A DNA stretch of 33,371 nt, from the NCBI GenBank assembly GCA_031179845.1, contig JAPSHM010000007.1, forward strand, positions 1 to 33,371, given 5' to 3'. The notes beneath the pieces were generated by a model. That model did no database searches, was not told the DNA's origin, and saw only the letters and a list, made by a program, of their open reading frames with translations. The translations under genes and the position numbers were made by a program. Below, piece by piece: positions 24,750-32,518 of the stretch; within the stretch, counting starts at the first letter, position 1, and the number at the start of each line of letters is the position of its first letter. Origin of the DNA: Pedobacter sp. Lineage in GTDB: Bacteria; Bacteroidota; Bacteroidia; Sphingobacteriales; Sphingobacteriaceae.

Positions 24750-25904
24750 TTATAATCTTACTCCACTAGGAATATTGACAATTCTCTCCGATATCCAAAT
24801 GCTATTAGTTAAATCACCAGTTTGGCAATTTTGAAACATTTTTAATCTACTCATCAGTTCCCATATAGGCCTTGTCATTACACCGTTAGAATTGGAAAAG
24901 GTTAAGAAAGCATTACGTTCGTCAAGATCGTTGAATAGTATTGCATTAAGCCAATAATTAGCTTTCGCATCATCAATTTCTTCAACAAATTTAATCTCGG
25001 TTTCTTTAAAGAAGTCTCGATAATCAGCTGCAAGTTCTCTTTTATTTTCTACAAATTTCTCTAACTGTTCTAACTGGGCACAAGCCAAGGCTGCATTCAA
25101 ATTGGGCATTCTATAATTATAACCGATTTCGTCATGCACAAATTCCCACTTATGAGGAACCTTCGCCTGCGTGGTTAAGTGCTTAGCCCTTTTGGCAATG
25201 ACTTCATCATTTGTAACTAATGCACCACCACCACCACAGGTAACTGTCTTATTCCCATTAAAACTGAAGATGCCAATGCTACCAAATACACCGGTATGTC
25301 TACCTTTATAATAACTACCCAATGACTCAGCAGCATCCTCTACCAGATAGATGTTCCATTCTTCGCAAATTGCAGCGATTTCATCAATGCGACAAGGTAA
25401 CCCAAATGTGTGCATAGGCACACATGCAGCTATTTTCCTCCCCGTACCTTTGTTATATGTTCCATCGTGTCTCCTTTCTGCATTTTGGTGTAAAAAATCT
25501 TTCAATGCGTCAGGCGACATTCCTAAAGTATCTTTATCCACATCTAGAAAGACAGGTTGTGCGCCAATGTAACTGATTGCATTCGCAGTGGCAATGAAAG
25601 TTAAAGCCTGAGACAGCACTTCATCTTCTCTCTGTACTCCGGCCAATATAAGTCCCATATGAAGTGCATTTGTTCCATTCACAATTGCAATTGCATATTT
25701 TGCACCGGTAATCCGCATCAACATTTCTTCAAAACGATTTACATACGCCCCAACGGAAGATACAAATGTTGAATCTATAGCATCTATCACATAAATACGT
25801 TCATTGCCGATAAATACAGGTTCATGTAACCCAACAAAGTCTTTACCCGGATATTTGGCTTTAATAAAATCTGTTGTCCCTTGAAATCTCTCCACTACTG
25901 TCAT
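24750..25904 (-). CDS. legC: LegC-family PLP-dependent sugar aminotransferase
   Basis: The 384-residue protein is a DegT/DnrJ/EryC1-type (fold I) aminotransferase. PLP-binding features are GTNALHMGL, VEDAAESLG and the Schiff-base Lys219 in SFNGNKTVTCGGGG. Its start, RFQGTTDFIKAKYPGKDFVGLHEPVFIGNE, is typical of the LegC subfamily that aminates C4 of the NDP-2-acetamido-4-keto-2,6-dideoxy sugar with glutamate as donor. Its ATG overlaps the legB stop by one base (TAATG). Confidence 0.93.
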   Translation of the reverse strand: MTVVERFQGTTDFIKAKYPGKDFVGLHEPVFIGNERIYVIDAIDSTFVSSVGAYVNRFEEMLMRITGAKYAIAIVNGTNALHMGLILAGVQREDEVLSQALTFIATANAISYIGAQPVFLDVDKDTLGMSPDALKDFLHQNAERRHDGTYNKGTGRKIAACVPMHTFGLPCRIDEIAAICEEWNIYLVEDAAESLGSYYKGRHTGVFGSIGIFSFNGNKTVTCGGGGALVTNDEVIAKRAKHLTTQAKVPHKWEFVHDEIGYNYRMPNLNAALACAQLEQLEKFVENKRELAADYRDFFKETEIKFVEEIDDAKANYWLNAILFNDLDERNAFLTFSNSNGVMTRPIWELMSRLKMFQNCQTGDLTNSIWISERIVNIPSGVRL

Positions 25905-27091
25905 TACATTTTTGCATCTAAATATTTACCTGTCTCTTTATAACCAAAATTAGGAATCATATAATGAAACAATTTTACTATATCCTCTTTCGACCAGGCC
26001 TTATCTCTTTTCAATTTTGCGATAGAGTCACTGAAATAGTTTAATTTCTCCTGATCGAAACCGGATTCATTCTTCACTACACCCAAATTTTCAAAACGGT
26101 TCATGTCGAGCGTTTCATTTTCGGTAAAAAATTCTTCAAAGTCTTTTTCTCCGGTAGTATCACTCGAGGTGAATAAACATGGCCATTTTTTTAGCTCCGG
26201 TAATGTTCCTGCCAGTTCTCGCGCTTCATTTTCGGTTTTACACAAATAGGGTTCATAGCCTAATCCATTCAAATATTTCCCAGCGATGTCAGCGAAAGTA
26301 ATAAGGTGCAAATGCTCACTTAACTTTGGAAAAAAAATGTCCCGGTTTTCTCCAAACATACAGGACATCAAGCAAAGTTCCCCGGATTCTTTAGGTATTA
26401 CAAAATATCTTTTGATGTCATTTGGAGCAACGATTGGCTGACGCTTTTGTATGCGTTGGTTGAAACCATGTAGCAATGATCCATCGGAAAAAGCCACATT
26501 GGCGAAACGCGCAGTAGAAATATTGATTTCTTCACTTTTACGCATCAAAAACATTTCCATAATACGCTTAGAAGCTCCCATCATATTTACTGGATTTGCG
26601 GCTTTATCAGTAGAAACACAAAAATACTTTTTCACGCCTTTCGCAATAGATTGGTTAACCGTTTTAACCGTATTAAAAATATTTACGTCAATCATCCGCA
26701 TCAAAGTAAACGGATCTTTTTCGCTGCGAACGTGCTTTAACGCAGAAAGGTTAAGTACATAATCATATTCCCCATCTGCGTCAATAAAAGCATCATATTC
26801 TATCGAGCCAATATCCAAAGCAAATGTTTGGAAGTCGCCTTCTATATAACCATAAGAACTTCTTATATCTCTCACCAGCTCAACCATATTATTTTCACTG
26901 ATATCAACAACATGAAGTTTCTTAGGATCTCTTTTAAAGATCTCTTTTGTAACGGCCTGGCCAATTGACCCTGCACCTCCAATAACCAAGAACCTTGACT
27001 TTGAAACTTGATTTGTTAATGCCTCTTCATTTTGACATATATCATTCTGAAATAGCTCTTCCGTCCGTCCAATTAAACTTAGTGTTATCAT
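25904..27091 (-). CDS. legB: LegB-like NDP-GlcNAc 4,6-dehydratase
   Basis: This 395-residue soluble protein of the polysaccharide-biosynthesis SDR family has VIGGAGSIGQAV (GGAGSIG 38-44) and the Ser-Met-Lys active site in VSTDKAANPVNMMGASK (Ser160, Met171, Lys175). The length, N-terminal extension of about 30 residues and long C-terminal tail fit LegB rather than PseB (about 330). It makes the NDP-4-keto-6-deoxy sugar that LegC aminates. It starts 7 bases after the wzz stop, so the leg genes appear to be read from the wza-wzz transcript. Confidence 0.9.
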   Translation of the reverse strand: MITLSLIGRTEELFQNDICQNEEALTNQVSKSRFLVIGGAGSIGQAVTKEIFKRDPKKLHVVDISENNMVELVRDIRSSYGYIEGDFQTFALDIGSIEYDAFIDADGEYDYVLNLSALKHVRSEKDPFTLMRMIDVNIFNTVKTVNQSIAKGVKKYFCVSTDKAANPVNMMGASKRIMEMFLMRKSEEINISTARFANVAFSDGSLLHGFNQRIQKRQPIVAPNDIKRYFVIPKESGELCLMSCMFGENRDIFFPKLSEHLHLITFADIAGKYLNGLGYEPYLCKTENEARELAGTLPELKKWPCLFTSSDTTGEKDFEEFFTENETLDMNRFENLGVVKNESGFDQEKLNYFSDSIAKLKRDKAWSKEDIVKLFHYMIPNFGYKETGKYLDAKM

Positions 27092-27098
27092 TTACTCT

Positions 27099-28199
27099 TT
27101 ATGTCAAAATATTTTTAAAAAACCGGCGTATTGTGAGTATTAATGAAATAATCAATCCTCCAATAATGCCTCCAAGGAGTATTGCCTTCATCTTTCCAGT
27201 CCGATCATTTTTTAATGGAAGAATAGGCTGATCAATAACTTGAATTAATGGGGTTTCTTTTAACAATGAAAATTTAGTCATTTCCAAATTCTTCACCATT
27301 TCAGCTACGATAGACTTATTCGTTTCAGCCGAAAATTGAGCTTTTTGCGTTGGTACTGCTCTTTGAACTTGACGAGTCGGATTAAGATTCGGCGTGGCAT
27401 CAGCAACAGCAACCGCTGTATAAATGGCCCCATTCATCACTGCTTTTACCGAATCCGTTTTCTCTTGTAATATTTGCACATTTCGTAATGTTTTTTTTGT
27501 TTTAGTATGTACATAAAACTCGCTTACATTTTTCACCAGCGCATCATTAAATGCTTTAGCAAAAAACTCATTTTTAGCTTTAACATTAACTTCTATGGTA
27601 CTCAACTTTTTATCTGGCTTGGCAACGGACAAATAATTTTTGTTAAGGTCTGACACTATAACACCTAAAATACTATCCCGTAAGCGATTTGGTTTGAATG
27701 CTTTTTGGTTGTTTGCCTTCGTATCAAAAAAAGTCAAATTCGCCAACTCAGGTTTTTCAGCCCAATCCTTATTTAAATCATTTTCTTGAATATACAAGTC
27801 TACCAGCAATTGTGTTGTACCATTTGCTACTATCTTCGTCAACAAGGTTTGCTCCAACATTGTACGAGATTTATATAAACCTAAAATGTTATCACCTTGG
27901 AAAATTCCACCACCACTACCTCCTAGGTCAACGCCTGCTATAGAAGCTAAGCCTGCTAGACTTCCTAACCCTCCAGCACTTTTTTCATCTTCCAATACAA
28001 AAGTGGTAGTGGCAGTATATACGGGCTTTCTAAAGTAAGCATAAATATACCCTATTGTTCCACCCATTAATCCAAATGCGATAATAATTAGCCATTTAGA
28101 AAGCAAATACCTCCACCAATCTCGAATCTTTAAAATCAACTCCTTCAATGAAATCTCGTCCGAATCTGATGAAGTGCTATTAACGTTTTCTAAACTCAT
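27099..28199 (-). CDS. wzz: Wzz-type chain length determinant, no kinase domain
   Basis: The ATG at 28199 (366 residues) is preferred over a GTG at 28211. The protein has a cytosolic N-terminus, a first membrane helix at about 37-55, the Wzz-type PVYTATTTFVLED segment with a Gly/Ser-rich patch (AGGLGSLAGLAS), a long periplasmic helical region and a second membrane helix at about 339-357, preceded by the Pro-rich DQPILPLKNDR motif. There is no Walker A/B or tyrosine-rich tail, so this is not a Wzc-type autokinase. It controls modal polymer length with Wzy. It follows wza after 21 bases. Confidence 0.9.
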   Translation of the reverse strand: MSLENVNSTSSDSDEISLKELILKIRDWWRYLLSKWLIIIAFGLMGGTIGYIYAYFRKPVYTATTTFVLEDEKSAGGLGSLAGLASIAGVDLGGSGGGIFQGDNILGLYKSRTMLEQTLLTKIVANGTTQLLVDLYIQENDLNKDWAEKPELANLTFFDTKANNQKAFKPNRLRDSILGVIVSDLNKNYLSVAKPDKKLSTIEVNVKAKNEFFAKAFNDALVKNVSEFYVHTKTKKTLRNVQILQEKTDSVKAVMNGAIYTAVAVADATPNLNPTRQVQRAVPTQKAQFSAETNKSIVAEMVKNLEMTKFSLLKETPLIQVIDQPILPLKNDRTGKMKAILLGGIIGGLIISLILTIRRFFKNILT

Positions 28200-28220
28200 T
28201 TTATGTAACACTTATCTTTA

Positions 28221-30710
28221 TTACCTCAACAAACTAACTATGATCGCCCCCATAGAAGCAATCGCCGTTCCCAAACCTATCCAACCCTGTGCAGTCATCC
28301 GTTCCCGTTCAGCTCTCTTAGGCACCAATATCTCCGCTCCTGGCTTAACCTTTGGATAATTCCCAAAGAACAAGAACTTGCTTCCTGCCTCTACGGAACC
28401 ATTTGCATACTTAATATATGCCCCTTTTTTTAGTGCATTTGAAGTAAATCCACCAGCACCATTAACATACTGTTTGAAGCTTTTCCCAGGCAAAAACACA
28501 ATGCTATTAGGGTTCAAGACTTCCCCAGTCACCTTTACAGTCTGCAACTGACGAGGGACCCTGATTACATCACCATCCTCCACGATTAAGTCATGACGAG
28601 AATGAGGCTTCGCCAATATTCGATGTAAACTAATGCCAACCAAATCAGATTGGATCAACTGTTGTTCTACCTCTGCCTTGAGCGTATCTACCACACCGGA
28701 TTCTTGTACACGTTTCAAATTTAAAAACTTTTTACTCTCCTCTTCTTTGTCATTAATGACATTTTTATCTCGAGGATTTACGTTCTCAGCTCCCGGTCTT
28801 TTCAAAGAAGCCCCTTCCGCATAAGCAGATGGCGTTAGTCCACCTGCCCTGGCAACCAGATCAGATATCGTTTCATTCTTTTGCTTTATCGTATAGATAC
28901 CCGGATACAAAACCTCTCCTTCTAACTTCACCTGCTTTTGAACCTGGTACCCCTCAGAGCTACGCACAGCAACAACATCATAAGGCTTCAACACAAAGCC
29001 CTTATCTAATAACCGAAGGTTTTGATCCACATTAACGGTAAAAACCTGCGCTATTTTAGCAGAATCCGACATCGCATCGCTATTTCTAACCCTTCTGGAT
29101 ATTTCAATCCTACTCGACGTAGCAGCTTCATTAAATCCACCAGCCATCTGTATTACATCCTCTAGCGTCATGTTTTCAGCATAATCGAAAGTACCAGGCG
29201 TTCTGACTTCACCTTTAATTGTCACATTGTATTCATCACGTAGATCGAATAAAGAAGAAATGGTAATTCTATCTTCTCTTTGCAAAGGAAAATCCTCAGC
29301 AGTTCCAGCTAATATCTTTGCTACATCAAAAGAAAGCAACGCAAGTGTATTATCACTATTTAAACGGTTGATATAACCTCTGTTCAGGAATGCGTCCTCG
29401 GTTAACCCTTCCGCCTTGCCAATCAAACCTTTCAAAGTTAATCCCTTTTCCAATTCAAACTTCCCCGGCCGAAAAACAGCTCCAGCTATTTCTACCCTGT
29501 TTTCGAAGCGATCCAGGATCGCTTCTACAATATATTTATCTCCATTTAACGGTCCGTAAGAGCCAAAGTTCTCAGCATTAACATCAGTAATTTTGCGTTC
29601 TTTATTGGTATTTTGTAACACCTTAATTTGTGCAGTATAAGCCTGGTTTGAAAAGCCCCCAGCAAATCTGATCACATCTTCCAGGCTCTCTGTACTTAAA
29701 ACCTCAAACAAAGCTGGACGTTTAACTTCGCCAGCCATTTCAACTCTGCTTTGATATACCGGAATATTGATCACGTCCTGATCTTGCAAACGAATGTTAT
29801 TTTTCTGAATTCCGTTCAGCAGAAAGTCGTAAACATCAATTGTGGAAACCACTTTATTGCCTCTGATCACCTGAATTTTACGAAAAGATCCATTGGTGTT
29901 TGGTCCACCAGAAGCATTCAAAGCATTAAACACAGTTGATAAGGAAGACAACGTATAAGAACCCGGTTTTACTACCTCACCTAATATCGTAATCCTAATG
30001 CTCCGAATGTTACCAAGATTGACGGCAACACTTGTTCGCCCGGATCTTAATGATGGATAAGTACCTGCTAAATTCGACCGTATCTTAGCCGTTGCCTGTT
30101 CAATAGACAATCCTCCAACAGCTATTGGTCCGGCATATTGTAAACGAATAATGCCTTCCGGATTAACTTTTAAATTATAATTAGCTTCGTTATCTCCACT
30201 AAGATCAATCAATAACTCATCATCAGGACCTATAATATAACTCTTTGGTGTTGCCATTCTAAGATTTGGCTCAAAAGAAATATTGCTATTCGCAAAAAGT
30301 TCAGAACCGAAGATTTTTGGACGTAAATCTTGAAACACATTAACAGGCCTTTGATCTCTCGCTGTGGTGTCATCTTTAACAATACCGCCTTCAACCTGTC
30401 TGCCCTTGAATTCAGTATCGGATGCCCGCTCACCTGCAGCATTAGAACTTCCTCCGGCTTTTCTGATTTCTTCAACCCTGGCTCGCAATTTAACAACCTC
30501 TTCCGGCTTCATGCCCTGCGCCTTTGCCATTTGCTCCAACTGTGCATCGTTATATCCAACAGATTCCGCGCGTTGTATTAACTGTCTGATTTGCGCATCC
30601 GACAAATCGTCAACTTTTACATCAGAATAATTCGACTGTGAATAGGCAGTCTGGGTGATTAGAACGGCAAATAAGAATAAAATTGCAGTTATCGTTCTTT
30701 TAAAGTTCAT
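28221..30710 (-). CDS. wza: Wza-type polysaccharide export outer-membrane protein with six SLBB repeats
   Basis: The 829-residue protein has a signal peptide (cleavage after about residue 25, no lipobox Cys), a helical charged region (about 30-90), a Poly_export domain (from SYIIGPDDELLIDLSGD, about 157-235) and six SLBB units, each starting with a G-E/A-V-x-x-P pattern such as GEVVKPG, GEVKRP, GAVFRPG, GEVRTPG, GEVLYPG and GEVLNPN. It ends in a 20-residue hydrophobic helix, likely the membrane barrel helix. This multi-SLBB form, twice the size of E. coli Wza, is common in Bacteroidota. It heads the operon apart from a small leader ORF. Confidence 0.93.
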   Translation of the reverse strand: MNFKRTITAILFLFAVLITQTAYSQSNYSDVKVDDLSDAQIRQLIQRAESVGYNDAQLEQMAKAQGMKPEEVVKLRARVEEIRKAGGSSNAAGERASDTEFKGRQVEGGIVKDDTTARDQRPVNVFQDLRPKIFGSELFANSNISFEPNLRMATPKSYIIGPDDELLIDLSGDNEANYNLKVNPEGIIRLQYAGPIAVGGLSIEQATAKIRSNLAGTYPSLRSGRTSVAVNLGNIRSIRITILGEVVKPGSYTLSSLSTVFNALNASGGPNTNGSFRKIQVIRGNKVVSTIDVYDFLLNGIQKNNIRLQDQDVINIPVYQSRVEMAGEVKRPALFEVLSTESLEDVIRFAGGFSNQAYTAQIKVLQNTNKERKITDVNAENFGSYGPLNGDKYIVEAILDRFENRVEIAGAVFRPGKFELEKGLTLKGLIGKAEGLTEDAFLNRGYINRLNSDNTLALLSFDVAKILAGTAEDFPLQREDRITISSLFDLRDEYNVTIKGEVRTPGTFDYAENMTLEDVIQMAGGFNEAATSSRIEISRRVRNSDAMSDSAKIAQVFTVNVDQNLRLLDKGFVLKPYDVVAVRSSEGYQVQKQVKLEGEVLYPGIYTIKQKNETISDLVARAGGLTPSAYAEGASLKRPGAENVNPRDKNVINDKEEESKKFLNLKRVQESGVVDTLKAEVEQQLIQSDLVGISLHRILAKPHSRHDLIVEDGDVIRVPRQLQTVKVTGEVLNPNSIVFLPGKSFKQYVNGAGGFTSNALKKGAYIKYANGSVEAGSKFLFFGNYPKVKPGAEILVPKRAERERMTAQGWIGLGTAIASMGAIIVSLLR

Positions 30711-30751
30711 ATAGTATATAGAGCGGCTAATGTTTTATTTAATTTAAAGGT

Positions 30752-30763
30752 TTTTTGCAAAAA
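30752..30763. repeat. Perfect 12-bp palindrome in the wza leader
   Basis: TTTTTGCAAAAA is its own reverse complement and lies 41 bases before the wza ATG, just after the leader ORF stop. It could be a protein-binding site or a weak AT-rich hairpin; AT-rich palindromes of this size also arise by chance. Confidence 0.35.
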
Positions 30764-30770
30764 GCGTTTT

Positions 30771-30935
30771 CTAATAGTTTGACTTAGATTGCCCTTTTTG
30801 GAAACAAGCTACCAATTCATGTTTAGCTCCAGCGGGACTAGCTTTGCTTGAACGGATGATCTTAATCATCATTGAAGAAGACACAATGCGCTCTTCATCG
30901 CCGGTCAATACGATTTTGGTTAGTACAACTTTCAT
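30771..30935 (-). CDS. Candidate 54-residue leader ORF ahead of wza
   Basis: An ATG frame of 54 codons lies in the 303-base gap between wza and the barrel gene. It begins MKVVLTKIVLTGDEERIV and ends FQKGQSKSNY. It starts about 30 bases after a good -7 box and stops 60 bases before wza, so it would be the first ORF on the operon transcript. It is charged, has no signal peptide or membrane segment, and I recognise no family. It may be a true small protein or a translated leader that tunes wza expression. Confidence 0.4.
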   Translation of the reverse strand: MKVVLTKIVLTGDEERIVSSSMMIKIIRSSKASPAGAKHELVACFQKGQSKSNY

Positions 30936-30964
30936 TGGGTAGATGTTAGTTTTAGTATTAGTTG

Positions 30965-30972
30965 CAAATATA
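30965..30972 (-). promoter_or_regulatory. Likely -7 promoter box of the capsule operon
   Basis: The minus strand reads TATATTTG, an exact TAnnTTTG match. At a 21-base spacing upstream there is TTTC, one mismatch from the -33 TTTG, and it lies inside a tandem repeat. The start point would be about 25 bases before the leader ORF. No terminator is visible between the barrel gene stop (31014) and this box, so read-through from 31745 is also possible. Confidence 0.5.
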
Positions 30973-30982
30973 TCATTAATAT

Positions 30983-31002
30983 TGAAATGTGATGAAATGT
31001 GA
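30983..31002. repeat. Perfect tandem 10-bp direct repeat at the operon promoter
   Basis: The + strand carries TGAAATGTGA twice in a row with no mismatch (30983-30992 and 30993-31002). It covers the -33 region of the likely operon promoter, between the barrel gene stop and the -7 box. One-helical-turn spacing is what a repeated protein-binding site would show. Confidence 0.6.
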
Positions 31003-31013
31003 GGCGATAAACA

Positions 31014-31709
31014 CTATCGGTTACTTCCGAAATTGAATTGAATTCCAACGGAAACCGGGTTCAGTAAGAACTCAGATTTATTATATTTGTTCAAAGTTAT
31101 GGTGTTATTAGCATCGGCTGCTACGACTTCCTGACGCTCGTAAGCATGAAACCACTGAAGGCTGCTTTCCAGGAAAATGGTTAACTTGTCTATCGGATTA
31201 ATTTTGATACCGAAAACCGGGGCCATGGTAAAACCGGTCTTACTCGTTTCCACGCCATCGGGTCTGACAGGAGTAGCCGTATTTTCGTCTAGAATACTGG
31301 TCGAAATCAATGTCCCGTCAAACTTATTATAACGAAACCCAAGGTCAATGGCAAAATACGGCTGTATCACCGAAAAATTCAAACTCTTTTCAAAACCAAT
31401 ACTAAAATTGTAATCTTTCATCTGTCCATTCACCTCCTGGCAAGTGGCGCAGTTGTTTACAATCTGTGTATCTTTACTGATGTAGCTTCCACCCAATCTG
31501 TAACTGATTTGATTGTCGTTGAATTTGATCATACCTCCACTGAGGTAAGAACTGGTAAAATTATCCCTATTCTTTTGATTTAAGACTTTCGGCATCTGCA
31601 GGAGACTGTATCCTCTTACTGCTACACTGTAACTATAGTCACCGTTGATCTGAGAAAAGCCGGCATTTGATAATAAGACAGACAGTCCAATTAGTAGATA
31701 TTTTTTCAT
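31014..31709 (-). CDS. Outer-membrane beta-barrel protein
   Basis: This 231-residue protein has a signal peptide (MKKYLLIGLSVLLSNAGFSQ) and then amphipathic strands rich in Tyr, Phe and Gly, ending in the strand PVSVGIQFNFGSNR. It fits the small 8-stranded outer-membrane beta-barrel family (OmpA/OmpW-like fold, PF13568/PF13505 type). A CATCQ cysteine pair in a loop is unusual for such proteins and may form a disulfide. It has its own strong promoter at 31745-31775 and lies 78 bases upstream of the capsule leader ORF on the same strand. Its role in the locus is unknown. Confidence 0.75.
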   Translation of the reverse strand: MKKYLLIGLSVLLSNAGFSQINGDYSYSVAVRGYSLLQMPKVLNQKNRDNFTSSYLSGGMIKFNDNQISYRLGGSYISKDTQIVNNCATCQEVNGQMKDYNFSIGFEKSLNFSVIQPYFAIDLGFRYNKFDGTLISTSILDENTATPVRPDGVETSKTGFTMAPVFGIKINPIDKLTIFLESSLQWFHAYERQEVVAADANNTITLNKYNKSEFLLNPVSVGIQFNFGSNR

Positions 31710-31744
31710 TTATTTATTCCCCCAAAATGTTGTTTTTATCTAAC

Positions 31745-31775
31745 CAAATGTAGTATTATATACACTTTTCCCAAA
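31745..31775 (-). promoter_or_regulatory. Canonical Bacteroidota promoter for the barrel gene
   Basis: The minus strand has TTTG (31772-31775), a 19-base spacer and TACATTTG (31745-31752), a full match to the Bacteroidota sigma consensus TTTG-N19-TAnnTTTG. The start point would be about 30 bases before the ATG at 31709. Confidence 0.7.
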
Positions 31776-31897
31776 AAAAGCAACAGCAATTCCCGAACAT
31801 TTACCATGCCAATATCCTGAAAACCTTTATATAATAAAAAATAGGTTACATGTGCTGTTTCTTATTCAAGATTTTAATATCTTTAAAAGAAAACGGC

Positions 31898-32236
31898 ATG
31901 AATCATGTAGGCAAAAACATTAAAACTTTGCGTAAGCAAAAGAGGTGGACCCAAAAAGATGTCGCAGATCAGTTGGATGTATCAGTCCCTGCATTTTCTA
32001 AAATAGAAACCGGGATGACAGATCTTAATATCTCCCGACTAAATCAAATCGCACGCCTGTTCGGAGTAAAGCCGGCAGACCTATTGACTGATGGTGTAAT
32101 AGACGGCTCAACAACGAGCTCTGGTGCACTTGATCTCATGAAAGCGCAGCTTGCAGCCAAGGAAGAAGAAATCATTCGCCTGCAAAGCAAAGTCATCATG
32201 TTATATGAAACCGTGCGTTCCTCCAGAGGAGACTAG
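31898..32236 (+). CDS. XRE-family helix-turn-helix regulator
   Basis: The ATG at 31898 gives MNHVGKNIKTLRKQKRWTQ, the usual HTH_3 start; the frame extends 16 codons upstream but with non-family sequence. The 112-residue protein has an HTH domain at about 5-62 (WTQKDVADQLDVSVPAFSKIETG, the recognition helix in the middle) and a C-terminal coiled coil (KAQLAAKEEEIIRLQSKV) probably used for dimerisation. It is divergent from the barrel gene and close to the capsule operon promoter, so it is a candidate regulator of both. Its target is not shown by the sequence. Confidence 0.88.
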   Translation: MNHVGKNIKTLRKQKRWTQKDVADQLDVSVPAFSKIETGMTDLNISRLNQIARLFGVKPADLLTDGVIDGSTTSSGALDLMKAQLAAKEEEIIRLQSKVIMLYETVRSSRGD

Positions 32237-32406
32237 TTCTTGGCAATCACAGATTTGATGGTAACGGTTAAAAGACACCCGGCTTTTTGTATTAAACCCC
32301 ATCCTCGAAGCAACACATTGCGTTAAAAAGAGATTAAACTTTAATAAATTTAATAAAAAGTACGCACCAAAACGTTCTATTCGCACTTTTCCATACAAAA
32401 ATATCC

Positions 32407-32414
32407 TACATTTG
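32407..32414 (+). promoter_or_regulatory. Possible -7 box for the histidine kinase gene
   Basis: TACATTTG matches TAnnTTTG in the 282-base gap between the XRE gene and the kinase gene, about 105 bases before its ATG. No TTTG lies at 19-21 bases upstream. The rest of the gap is AT-rich and holds a 9-bp tandem repeat (TTTAATAAA twice, 32340-32357). Confidence 0.35.
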
Positions 32415-32518
32415 AGCATATCTTGCAATAGTTAAAATGAAACTTTATAATTAAACCGCTCGAAAACTGTGACGACCAAACCTTTCAACAGCGCAAATCT
32501 CAACTCACCACACTAACT

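Noticed and set aside
26451-26762. 103-codon open frame on the + strand inside legB
   Set aside because: It is antisense to the catalytic region of LegB and shows no motifs.
32340-32357. Tandem TTTAATAAA repeat before the kinase gene
   Set aside because: Short AT-rich repeats arise easily in this composition and it is not placed at a supported promoter.
32201-32428. 75-codon open frame on the - strand between the XRE and kinase genes
   Set aside because: It has no recognisable features, overlaps the XRE gene end and covers the likely kinase promoter region.
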